A stretch of 6,280 nt of DNA from an uncultured Clostridia bacterium. GTDB lineage: Bacteria; Bacillota; Clostridia; Oscillospirales; Acutalibacteraceae. Made by a program: the position numbers and the translations under genes. Positions 1 through 6,280 of this stretch are shown piece by piece. A model generated the notes under the pieces. That model saw only the letters and a list, made by a program, of their open reading frames with translations. It was not told the origin of the DNA and did not search any database. Location of the stretch: positions 1 to 6,280 of the forward strand of contig CALDPI010000216.1 in the NCBI GenBank assembly GCA_937912045.1, in the 5' to 3' direction. The stretch's first letter is position 1. Each line of letters opens with the position of its first letter.

Positions 1-1
1 G

Positions 2-106
2 TTTAAGACCGCCGCTTCGCTGGCGTATAAGGCCGCGATGCCGGAGGCCGGTCCGGTGTTGCTGGAGCCGGTGTGCAACGTCAAGGTCTACGTTCCGTCG
101 GATAAC
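2..106 (+). other. Elongation factor G domain IV-like fragment fused in frame to the binding protein
   Basis: Translation from base 2 reads FKTAASLAYKAAMPEAGPVL followed by LEPVCNVKVYVPSDN. This matches the end of EF-G domain IV, where the conserved pattern is MAFK-AAS-A-K, then A-PVLLEPI-KV-V-VP. In EF-G the next residues would be like MGDVIGDLNKRRG; here the frame turns instead into TVADNDSVVG of a solute-binding protein. Hand-counted GC is 64 of 100 in bases 1-100 and about 48% in bases 121-240. The switch falls near 86-109, where both families encode a similar VYVPSDN-like stretch. I infer a chimeric join, most likely from assembly. A true recombination is the alternative. It is not a functional EF-G gene. 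Confidence 0.8.
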
Positions 107-370
107 ACCGTTGCCGATAACGATTCCGTTGTTGGTACCATCTGCAACGATAAGAAGGTCCCCGTTTACACAAGCTATGGCGGAAAAATCTGCTATGCAA
201 GCTTGGCAATCGACTATTATGAGCTGGGCGTAGAAACAGGTAAAATGGCGGCTGAAATTCTCCTCGGCAAGAAGAGCCCAGCAGACTTTGAGATTAAGAC
301 TCTTACCCCCACCGTTACCTATAACGCAGACCTTTGCGCACAGCTTGGAATTACCGTTCCTGAAAAATAA
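2..370 (+). CDS. ABC transporter substrate-binding protein, C-terminal part (5' partial, chimeric N-terminal end)
   Basis: The frame is open from the left edge and ends at TAA 368-370, giving 122 residues of a family usually about 330 long. From about residue 31 onward it matches the C-terminal lobe of COG2984/TrpX-type periplasmic-binding-fold proteins: PSDNTVADNDSVVG, then PVYTSYGG, CYASLAIDYYELG, a GKMAAEIL helix, and a last strand ending LGITVPEK. These proteins are surface lipoproteins that bind a solute and deliver it to the permease encoded 15 bases downstream. In related operons the solute is tryptophan or another small molecule; nothing here fixes the ligand. Residues 1-30 do not belong to this family but to elongation factor G (see separate entry). 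The ATG at 38 is therefore not a start of this gene. The signal peptide and N-terminal lobe are absent from the window. Family call is firm; the integrity of the 5' end is doubtful. Confidence 0.85.
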   Translation, partial: FKTAASLAYKAAMPEAGPVLLEPVCNVKVYVPSDNTVADNDSVVGTICNDKKVPVYTSYGGKICYASLAIDYYELGVETGKMAAEILLGKKSPADFEIKTLTPTVTYNADLCAQLGITVPEK

Positions 371-385
371 ATAAAGAGGTAAAAA

Positions 386-1297
386 ATGGCTTTTTTGAAT
401 GCATTACCCGGTGCCGTAGCAGAAGGACTCATCTGGGGCCTTATGGCAATCGGTGTGTACATATCATATAAAATACTCGACATTGCCGACCTCACGGTCG
501 ACGGCTCCATCTGCACGGGCGGCTGTGTTTGCGCGGTGCTCATAGCGGGGGGCTGTCCCGTTGCGGTTGCCGTTTTGGTGGCTTTTTTGGCAGGCGCGCT
601 CACAGGGGATGTGACAGGCCTTTTGCACACCGCCCTCGGCATTCCGGCAATCCTTGCAGGAATTTTAACCCAGCTTATTCTCTATTCGGTAAACCTTACC
701 GTGCTGGGCGGAAAGAGTCTTGCAACGGTTGACCCGCGTACTAACAATTTGCTTGTTAATATGAGCGATAATCAAATGGCTATCGTCGTTATGGTGGCAA
801 TAATTGCGGTTGTGATTGTGGGCCTCTGGCTTTTCTTCTATACAGAGGTGGGCCTTACCCTCAAATCCACAGGTGACAACCCGGATATGAGTCGCGCACA
901 GGGCGTTAACGTCAAGCTTAATAAGGTTATAGGCCTCGCGCTTTCAAACGGCATAGTAGCACTTTCGGGTGCAATGCTTGCACAGTATAAGGGCTCTGCC
1001 AATATAAACGACGGTCGCGGCGCAATCGTCATAGGCCTTGCCGCCATCTTTATAGGTCTTTCGGTTTCACTCAAAATCAAGCCCAACTTTGTCGTAAGCC
1101 TTATCGGTGTTGTCGGCGGCGGAGTTATATATTATATGGTGTATAACTTTGTCATTCTTTTGGGCCTTAAGACCGATTTCCTTAAGATGCTTTCGGCAAT
1201 TATCGTTGCCATTTTCCTTGCCGTACCGTATATAAAGAGCGAATATTTCACCAAAAAAACGGTAGAAGCAGAAGTAGGGGGTGGGGCAGATGCTTAA
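386..1297 (+). CDS. ABC transporter permease, TrpY/COG4120-like (BPD_transp_2 family)
   Basis: This 303-residue membrane protein forms the channel of the uptake system. The ATG at 386 follows the binding-protein stop by 15 bases and has an AGAGG ribosome site at 375-379, six bases upstream. Hydrophobic segments lie at about residues 11-28, 43-55, 57-78, 86-105, 130-152, 181-200, 212-229, 234-259 and 265-283, fitting the eight-to-nine-span branched-chain/ribose permease fold. Residues 35-40 (DLTVDG) are typical of the COG4120 subfamily. The cytoplasmic loop at 153-176 (TEVGLTLKSTGDNPDMSRAQ and on) is the expected contact site for the ATPase. Unusually, the second segment carries four cysteines (C43, C47, C49, C57). 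The 3' end overlaps the ATPase start by 8 bases, implying translational coupling. Substrate is not determinable from sequence. Confidence 0.9.
   Translation: MAFLNALPGAVAEGLIWGLMAIGVYISYKILDIADLTVDGSICTGGCVCAVLIAGGCPVAVAVLVAFLAGALTGDVTGLLHTALGIPAILAGILTQLILYSVNLTVLGGKSLATVDPRTNNLLVNMSDNQMAIVVMVAIIAVVIVGLWLFFYTEVGLTLKSTGDNPDMSRAQGVNVKLNKVIGLALSNGIVALSGAMLAQYKGSANINDGRGAIVIGLAAIFIGLSVSLKIKPNFVVSLIGVVGGGVIYYMVYNFVILLGLKTDFLKMLSAIIVAIFLAVPYIKSEYFTKKTVEAEVGGGADA
1276..1286 (+). promoter_or_regulatory. Ribosome binding site for the ATPase gene, inside the permease coding end
   Basis: AGGGGG at 1276-1281, within a longer G-rich run, sits eight bases ahead of ATG 1290. The same bases encode the terminal glycines of the permease. 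The site favours ATG 1290 over an in-frame GTG at 1281, since that GTG would lie inside the G run and have no site of its own. Confidence 0.7.
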
Positions 1298-2087
1298 AAT
1301 CACCAACCTCCAAAAGACCTTCAATGCCGGCACGGTTAATGCAAAGACCGCCCTCAGCGGACTTAATCTTGTCCTGAACGACGGAGATTTCGTCACCGTA
1401 ATCGGCGGTAACGGCGCAGGAAAATCCACCCTTTTGAACGCCATTGCAGGCGTTTGGAAGCTTGATTCGGGTAAAATCGAGCTTGACGACGTTGACGTCA
1501 CCAATATGCCTGAGCACAAGCGTGCAAAGTTTTTGGGACGTGTATTTCAGGACCCCCTTAAGGGAACCGCGCCCGATATGGAAATTGCAGAAAACCTTGC
1601 AATCGCAGAGCGCAGGGGCAAAAAACGCCGTCTTGTCTGGGGCTGTACTCGCAAAAACCGCGAGGACTATAAAAAGCTGCTTACCCAGCTGGATTTAGGC
1701 CTTGAAGACCGCCTTTCAACCAAGGTCGGTCTGCTCTCGGGCGGACAAAGACAGGCGGTAACGCTGCTTATGGCAACGCTTAAGCGACCGAAGCTTTTGC
1801 TCCTTGACGAGCACACCGCGGCACTCGACCCCAAAACCGCAGGCAAGGTTTTGGCCCTTACCGATAAAATCGTAACCGAAAACAATCTCACCACACTTAT
1901 GATTACCCACAATATGCACGATGCCATTGCATATGGTAACAGGCTCATTATGATGCACGAGGGTAACGTTGTTGTTGACGTTTCGGGCGAGGAAAAGAAA
2001 AAACTCACCATAGAGCAACTGCTGCAGCTCTTTGAAAGGGGCAGCGGCAGCGCATTCGTGAGTGATAAGCAAATGCTTTCAAAATAA
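1290..2087 (+). CDS. ABC transporter ATP-binding protein, TrpZ/COG1101-like
   Basis: This 265-residue ATPase powers the uptake system formed with the permease just upstream, and sits on the cytoplasmic face of the membrane. All nucleotide-binding motifs are intact: Walker A GGNGAGKST (39-47), Q-loop Q87 in VFQDP, signature LSGGQ (149-153), Walker B LLLLD (169-173) with catalytic E174, D-loop ALD (178-180) and switch histidine H207. The DEHTAALDP block is characteristic of the COG1101 subgroup found beside COG2984 and COG4120 proteins. Start choice: ATG 1290 gives the usual MLKI N-terminus and has a good ribosome site; GTG 1281 would add three residues (MGQ) and is less likely. The start overlaps the permease end by eight bases. 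A basic stretch at 108-114 (RRGKKRR) lies in the helical subdomain. The operon ends with a terminator directly after the stop. Confidence 0.93.
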   Translation: MLKITNLQKTFNAGTVNAKTALSGLNLVLNDGDFVTVIGGNGAGKSTLLNAIAGVWKLDSGKIELDDVDVTNMPEHKRAKFLGRVFQDPLKGTAPDMEIAENLAIAERRGKKRRLVWGCTRKNREDYKKLLTQLDLGLEDRLSTKVGLLSGGQRQAVTLLMATLKRPKLLLLDEHTAALDPKTAGKVLALTDKIVTENNLTTLMITHNMHDAIAYGNRLIMMHEGNVVVDVSGEEKKKLTIEQLLQLFERGSGSAFVSDKQMLSK

Positions 2088-2090
2088 TCG

Positions 2091-2121
2091 AAAAGAGCGT
2101 GTGAGAACACGCTCTTTTTTT
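2091..2121 (+). terminator. Rho-independent terminator of the ABC uptake operon
   Basis: A perfect 12-bp stem (AAAAGAGCGTGT at 2091-2102 with ACACGCTCTTTT at 2107-2118) closes on a GAGA tetraloop and runs into a T tract to 2121. It begins three bases after the ATPase stop, so it ends the transporter operon and isolates it from the next gene. Confidence 0.93.
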
Positions 2122-2132
2122 GAATCAAAATA

Positions 2133-2161
2133 TTGTAAAATTTAAGGGCATCTGTTATAAT
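2133..2161 (+). promoter_or_regulatory. Sigma-A type promoter with extended -10, upstream of the fused transporter gene
   Basis: A perfect TATAAT box lies at 2156-2161, preceded by the extended -10 motif TGT (2153-2155). TTGTAA at 2133-2138 is a four-of-six match to the -35 consensus, with the ideal 17-base spacing. The region is AT-rich and lies between a terminator and the next start codon. Transcription would begin near 2168, leaving a leader of about 20 bases. That leaves little room for a riboswitch or attenuator. I see no clear operator repeat. Confidence 0.8.
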
Positions 2162-2177
2162 ATTAACAAAGACTCAT

Positions 2178-2184
2178 AGGGGGG
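2178..2184 (+). promoter_or_regulatory. Ribosome binding site of the fused transporter gene
   Basis: AGGGGGG lies five bases before ATG 2190. It is strong and purine-rich, and supports that start together with the family-typical N-terminus MLEVRDLKKVY. Confidence 0.75.
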
Positions 2185-2189
2185 ATTTA

Positions 2190-5144
2190 ATGTTAGAAGT
2201 AAGAGATTTGAAAAAGGTGTATAAGACCAAAAACGGCGCAGACGTCAACGCGCTTGACGGTGTATCGCTCCGTTTTAGTGAAACGGGAATGGTGTTTCTG
2301 CTCGGTAAGTCGGGCAGCGGTAAATCAACCCTGCTTAATGTATGCGGTGGTCTTGATTCCCCAACAAGCGGTGAAATCATCGTAAAGGGCAGAAGCAGCA
2401 AGGACTTCACCCAGAGCGATTTTGACAGCTATCGCAACACCTTTATCGGTTTTATCTTTCAGGAATATAATATTTTAAACGAATTTTCGGTTGAGGATAA
2501 TATTGCCCTCGCGCTTGAGCTGCAGGGAAAGCCTAAGGACAAGGCGGCAATCAGCGCCCTTTTGTCCGAGGTTGATTTAGAGGGCTTTGCAAAGCGCAAG
2601 CCCAACACCCTGTCGGGTGGTCAGAAACAGCGTATTGCCATTGCGCGTGCACTCATAAAATCGCCCGAAATCATAATGGCTGACGAGCCGACAGGCGCGC
2701 TCGATTCCAATACGGGCAAGCAGGTCTTTGAAACGCTTAAAAAGCTTTCTAAGGATAAGCTTGTCATCGTCGTATCGCACGACCGCGACTTTGCAGAGCA
2801 GTATGGCGACCGCATAATCGAGCTTATGGATGGCAAGGTCATATCCGATGTCACCAAAACCAAGGAAGAAAAAACCGCCCTTTCGGAAAACGTTAATACC
2901 GTTGGCGACGTGCTGTGTGTTAAAAAAGGCGCAACGCTCACAGAGCTTGACTTTGACAAAATCAAGGCGTTTTTAAAGGGCTCCAAGGGCGACGTTATAA
3001 TTGCAAACAACGAAACCGACGTTGAGAATTTCAAAAAGGTCAGCCGCATAAGTGAGGACGGCGCAAAGGAGGTCTTCCGCGACACGAAGGAAGGCGGGGA
3101 AAGAAAGGCCTACACCGCAGAGGACAGCCGCTTTATCCGTTCAAAGCTGCCGCTCCGTCACGCCGTAAAAATCGGTGCATCGGGCCTTCGCAATAAGCCT
3201 GTCCGCCTTTTCTTTACGGTAATTCTCTGTGTGGTTGCATTTACCCTTTTCGGCCTGCTTTCAACCCTCAATTTTTACGACAGCGAGGCCACCTTCAAGC
3301 AGACAATGGCTGATTCCTCCGTTTCGGCCATGAAGCTCGAAAAGCAGTACAAGGCGGTAGAGGCCTGGTATTCGCACGGTGAAAAGGAATATGAATATGA
3401 TTCATTCTTCCAAACCAAATTCACAAAGGCCGAGGCCGATAAGTTCAAAACCGAGTTGGGTGCGGATGCCTTTGGCGCCGTTAACGCTTCGGTGAGCTTT
3501 AACGTCCGTCAGGCAAACTCCAGATACTATAAAAACGAGGTCAGGGCGTTTGCATTTCTGAGTGAGGATAATGCACTTCGCCAGAGCATAAACGGCGTTT
3601 ATCCTCAAAAGGACACAGAGCTTGCCATTACGTCGTATATGGCAGAGGCACTTCATAAATGTAATGTCTTTGATAATAACGGCGTAGCGCTTGAGCTTTC
3701 TGCACCGACCGATATAATCGGCAAAAGCATAAACCTCGGCGGCAAGATATATAAAATTACGGGCATTGTGGAAACGGGTGCCGTTCCCGAGCAGTATTCT
3801 GCACTTCAGAACGAAGAAATTGAGGATATGATGCTCGAGATGAAGTATGAATCATACCTCACAGACGGTCTTCACCTCGTTGCATTTGTGAACGAAGCTC
3901 GCCTTGCCGAAATCTCCAAAGAAAACCGCGATTACATAGAGGGACTTCACAACTATACAAGGGTTGTCACGTCAATCAAATCGGGCGGAAAATACGAATT
4001 CCCCGAATGGTCTAACGCAAATTATGCCAACTCTTCTATTCTTTTGACAAATAACAACATAATCAAAATAGGCGGAGGAGACGTTCTGCCTGCAGGCAAC
4101 GATATTATAGTGCCGTCACAGCTTTTCGCGTCGCTTGTGGGAGAGGCATACCGAAAAACCGCCGAAAGCTTTGCAGAGGATTACGAAAAGGCTGACAAAT
4201 ACTATCAGATGTCAAACCTCGCAAGCGAGATTGATATGGGCGGCAAGTACGTGCAGAACGCCGAAACCAAAAAGGATGAGTTCGTTGCATACACAACCGC
4301 CGAAATAAAGGCGAAAATAGAGTCGCTCGCCGCAGCGGCAAAGCGCGACAGAATTCCGCTTACCGTCGGTATTAAGATTTTCGATGATATGAATCAGACG
4401 GCTATTGGAGACGTTAAGGAATATAATATCGCCGCTGTGCTGCTCACGTCAAGAAACGATGAGGTCAGCAACTGCTTCATAATGGCGGACGACACGTTCA
4501 CAAAGCTCTGGGACGAGCATAAGCTGTCGGTTGAAAACTATTCTGTCGTCACCACAAAATATGCATCAGCCAATCCAAATGCAATATACAGTACGGTTTA
4601 CGTTCCGTACGAATATTCCGAGCAGACGGTTGATACGTATTGGAAACTTTATAATAACGAGGAATGGGAAGAGGACGATTCACGCATTCGCCTTACGGGC
4701 GCGTTTGTCGGCCAGCTCCAGTCAATAGACGGCACCGTCGAGGGTATGTCACAGGTCTTCCTATACGTAGGCTTGGTGCTTGCACTCTTTGCGGCACTCC
4801 TGTTCTCAAACTTCATTTCGGTCTCCATTTCACAAAAGACAAGAGAAATAGGAATTTTGCGTGCGGTCGGCGCCAGAAGTGCAGACGTGTTCAAAATTTT
4901 CTTCTCGGAGTCATTTGTCATAGCGGCAATATGCCTGCTGCTTTCGATAATAGCCTCCTCTGTGCTTTGCGGTTATCTTAACGCTCTGCTGGCAGAGGGT
5001 CTTGGCGCGTCGCTCCTCGTATTCGGAGTAGCGTCGGTTGCCATAATGCTTGCAATCGCACTTGCAACAGCGCTTGTTTCAACCTTTATACCCGTTTATA
5101 ACGCGGCAAAGAAGAAACCCGTTGATTCAATCCGCTCACTCTAA
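2190..5144 (+). CDS. ABC transporter, fused ATPase and FtsX-like permease (MacB/type VII fold)
   Basis: A 984-residue single-chain half transporter, expected to work as a homodimer or paired with another subunit. The ATPase domain (1-220) is complete: Walker A GKSGSGKST (39-47), Q91, LSGGQ (141-145), Walker B IIMAD with E166, D-loop ALD (170-172), H197. It resembles the LolD/MacB group. Residues 221-338 form a charged cytoplasmic linker ending in a basic, amphipathic stretch before the first membrane helix (about 339-360). A large outer region (about 361-855) follows, then three membrane helices at about 856-880, 907-935 and 941-968. The segment SQKTREIGILRAVGA (881-895) is the FtsX-family coupling motif. 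Proteins of this fold do not usually form a solute channel; they use ATP to move an outer domain, as in lipoprotein or peptide extrusion and antibiotic-peptide resistance. It has its own promoter and terminator, with no adjacent two-component system visible. The substrate is unknown. Confidence 0.92.
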   Translation: MLEVRDLKKVYKTKNGADVNALDGVSLRFSETGMVFLLGKSGSGKSTLLNVCGGLDSPTSGEIIVKGRSSKDFTQSDFDSYRNTFIGFIFQEYNILNEFSVEDNIALALELQGKPKDKAAISALLSEVDLEGFAKRKPNTLSGGQKQRIAIARALIKSPEIIMADEPTGALDSNTGKQVFETLKKLSKDKLVIVVSHDRDFAEQYGDRIIELMDGKVISDVTKTKEEKTALSENVNTVGDVLCVKKGATLTELDFDKIKAFLKGSKGDVIIANNETDVENFKKVSRISEDGAKEVFRDTKEGGERKAYTAEDSRFIRSKLPLRHAVKIGASGLRNKPVRLFFTVILCVVAFTLFGLLSTLNFYDSEATFKQTMADSSVSAMKLEKQYKAVEAWYSHGEKEYEYDSFFQTKFTKAEADKFKTELGADAFGAVNASVSFNVRQANSRYYKNEVRAFAFLSEDNALRQSINGVYPQKDTELAITSYMAEALHKCNVFDNNGVALELSAPTDIIGKSINLGGKIYKITGIVETGAVPEQYSALQNEEIEDMMLEMKYESYLTDGLHLVAFVNEARLAEISKENRDYIEGLHNYTRVVTSIKSGGKYEFPEWSNANYANSSILLTNNNIIKIGGGDVLPAGNDIIVPSQLFASLVGEAYRKTAESFAEDYEKADKYYQMSNLASEIDMGGKYVQNAETKKDEFVAYTTAEIKAKIESLAAAAKRDRIPLTVGIKIFDDMNQTAIGDVKEYNIAAVLLTSRNDEVSNCFIMADDTFTKLWDEHKLSVENYSVVTTKYASANPNAIYSTVYVPYEYSEQTVDTYWKLYNNEEWEEDDSRIRLTGAFVGQLQSIDGTVEGMSQVFLYVGLVLALFAALLFSNFISVSISQKTREIGILRAVGARSADVFKIFFSESFVIAAICLLLSIIASSVLCGYLNALLAEGLGASLLVFGVASVAIMLAIALATALVSTFIPVYNAAKKKPVDSIRSL

Positions 5145-5148
5145 AACA

Positions 5149-5176
5149 AAAAACCGACCCGCGAGGGTCGGTTTTT
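5149..5176. terminator. Bidirectional intrinsic terminator between convergent genes
   Basis: A 12-bp stem (5149-5160 paired with 5165-5176, core ACCGACCC with GGGTCGGT) closes on GCGA. A and T runs on its two flanks make it work in both directions. It starts four bases after the fused transporter stop and ends five bases before the aminotransferase stop, so the 37-base gap is almost entirely this hairpin. Confidence 0.92.
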
Positions 5177-5181
5177 ATTTG

Positions 5182-6280
5182 TTATAACGTTTTTATAAAC
5201 TCGCCGATTTTCTGGATGGCGGTTGTAATATGGCTTACAGAGTAGGCATAGGATATTCTGGCAAAGCCCTCGCCCGATTGGCCAAAAGCGGTGCCGGGAA
5301 CAATGGCAACCTTCTTTTCATATAAAAGGCGGCTGCAGAATTCATCGCTGCTCATACCAAACTTCTTTATGTTGGGGAAAGCGTAGAACGCACCCTCCGG
5401 CTCAAAGCAATCAAGCCCAATAGAGCGGAAGCCGTCCAGCATAAGCCGTCTGCGTCGGTCGTATTCACCGCGCATATATTCAATATCCTCATCACCGTTT
5501 TTAAGCGCCTCAATAGCCGCAAACTGACTCGTTGTCGGTGCGCACATGATGGCGTATTGGTGGATCTTGGTGATCTGCTCGAGGATCGGGGCAGGTCCGC
5601 AGGCGTAGCCCAAGCGCCAGCCCGTCATCGAAAAGGTTTTGGAGAAGCCGTTGATGACCACCGTGCGCTCCTGCATTCCGTCGATCGAGGCGATCGAAAC
5701 GTGGGGCTCGGCCGAAAAGGTCAGCTCGGCGTAGATCTCGTCCGAGAGGACGAGAACGTCGCGCTCGCGCAGGATCGCGGCAAGTGCTTCGAGGTCGCGT
5801 TTTTCCATAATGGCGCCCGTCGGGTTGCAGGGGTAGGGGAGAATGAGCGCCTTGGTGCGCGATGTAATGGCAGAGCGGAGCTCCTCGGGCGTGAGGCGGA
5901 AGGAGTTTTCTGCCCTTGTTTCAATAATGACGGGCTTGCAGCCGCACAGAGCGGTAATGGGCTCGTAGCAAACGTAACTGGGTTGGGGAATGATGATTTC
6001 ATCGCCGGGGGAAGCAATTGCGCGGATGCAGGCGTCAATGGCCTCCGAGCCGCCAACAGTTACGAGAATTTCACTCTTTGCGTCGTAGGTAACGTTGTAT
6101 TTTCTTTCGACGTAGCGGCCGATCTCCTCGCGGAGCAATTCCAGTCCGCGGTTAGATGTGTAGCGCGTTTTGCCGCCCTCAAGCGAGAGAATACCCGCCT
6201 TACGGATCTCCCACGGAGTGGGAAAATCGGGCTCACCAACACCAAGGGAAATAACATCCTCCATTGTGCCGGCAATGTCA
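5182..6280 (-). CDS. PLP-dependent aminotransferase class I/II (N-terminal end beyond the window)
   Basis: A cytoplasmic fold-type I aminotransferase that would move an amino group between an amino acid and a 2-oxo acid using pyridoxal phosphate. Numbering from the methionine at 6264, visible motifs are: VISLGVGEPDF near the start, Y35 in TRYTSNRG, a cofactor phosphate-loop region near 71-75 (GGSEA), CNPTG (146-150), D175 in LSDEIYAEL that binds the pyridine nitrogen, the Schiff-base lysine K209 in GFSKTFSMTGWRLGY, and R336 in FARISYAYS that holds the substrate carboxylate. The frame stays open upstream of 6264, adding D-I-A-G-T, which fits the family N-terminus, and no ribosome site precedes that ATG, so the true start is outside the window. 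About 20 residues are probably missing from a usual length near 385. It is closest in feel to PatA/AspC-type enzymes; the substrate is uncertain. Codon use changes sharply in its middle. Confidence 0.92.
   Translation of the reverse strand, partial: DIAGTMEDVISLGVGEPDFPTPWEIRKAGILSLEGGKTRYTSNRGLELLREEIGRYVERKYNVTYDAKSEILVTVGGSEAIDACIRAIASPGDEIIIPQPSYVCYEPITALCGCKPVIIETRAENSFRLTPEELRSAITSRTKALILPYPCNPTGAIMEKRDLEALAAILRERDVLVLSDEIYAELTFSAEPHVSIASIDGMQERTVVINGFSKTFSMTGWRLGYACGPAPILEQITKIHQYAIMCAPTTSQFAAIEALKNGDEDIEYMRGEYDRRRRLMLDGFRSIGLDCFEPEGAFYAFPNIKKFGMSSDEFCSRLLYEKKVAIVPGTAFGQSGEGFARISYAYSVSHITTAIQKIGEFIKTL

Noticed and set aside
38..370. A complete 110-residue gene beginning at ATG 38
   Set aside because: The frame is open to the left edge, there is no ribosome site before the ATG, and the codon lies in the middle of an EF-G-like conserved segment.
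1067..1519. Minus-strand open frame of 150 codons opposite the permease and ATPase ends
   Set aside because: Its translation shows no family resemblance, it crosses two well-supported plus-strand genes, and it mirrors their codon bias.
1667..2128. Minus-strand open frame of 153 codons opposite the ATPase and terminator
   Set aside because: It is serine-rich and low in complexity, as expected from reading the complement of the ATPase gene, and has no recognisable motif.
2088..2189. Possible riboswitch or small RNA between the two transporter units
   Set aside because: The 102 bases are accounted for by a terminator, a promoter and a leader of about 20 bases; no further structure is evident.
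2621..3085. Minus-strand open frame of 154 codons within the fused transporter gene
   Set aside because: It lies opposite the intact ATPase domain, is serine-rich and has no motif; it is a shadow of the real gene.
4591..4610. Inverted repeat GTACGG with CCGTAC separated by eight bases
   Set aside because: The arms are only six bases, it sits mid-gene in the transporter outer domain and has no T tract or regulatory context; probably chance.

Overview
The window looks like part of a chromosome or metagenome-derived contig from a Gram-positive clostridial (Bacillota) bacterium. The evidence is moderate GC (about 48-50% in most genes by hand count), strong purine-rich Shine-Dalgarno sites, short GNRA-loop intrinsic terminators, a sigma-A type promoter, and transporter architectures typical of Clostridia. 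Assignment to a gut Clostridia lineage is inference; no taxonomic marker is complete here.

Layout: (1) Positions 2-2087, plus strand, carry an ABC uptake operon: the C-terminal end of a substrate-binding protein (2-370), an eight-to-nine-span permease (386-1297) and an ATPase (1290-2087). This is the TrpXYZ-like set (COG2984/COG4120/COG1101 type), closed by a perfect 12-bp hairpin terminator (2091-2121). (2) A 102-base gap holds that terminator and a clear promoter (TTGTAA, 17 bases, extended TATAAT). It drives a single 984-residue gene (2190-5144), a MacB/FtsX-type transporter with ATPase, one transmembrane helix, a roughly 490-residue outer domain and three transmembrane helices on one chain. 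(3) A 37-base gap consists almost wholly of one hairpin that can end transcription from both sides. (4) On the minus strand, 5182 to the window edge, lies a class I/II PLP-dependent aminotransferase lacking only its first few residues.

The uptake operon would bind a small solute outside the cell, pass it through the permease and power this with the ATPase. The large transporter is transcribed separately and more likely acts on a peptide, lipid or envelope substrate. The aminotransferase has no evident functional link to either.

The most notable observation is at the left edge. The first roughly 100 bases encode a recognisable piece of elongation factor G (end of domain IV, with PVLLEP), joined in frame to the substrate-binding protein at a short stretch the two families share (VYVPSDN-like). 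GC falls from about 64% to about 48% there. This is most simply an assembly chimera at a shared word, less likely a real gene fusion. A second mosaic signal lies inside the aminotransferase: a tract of about 62% GC in which nine consecutive isoleucine codons are all ATC, while the flanks mostly use ATT or ATA. I found no CRISPR array, tRNA, rRNA, insertion sequence or obvious new defence system.
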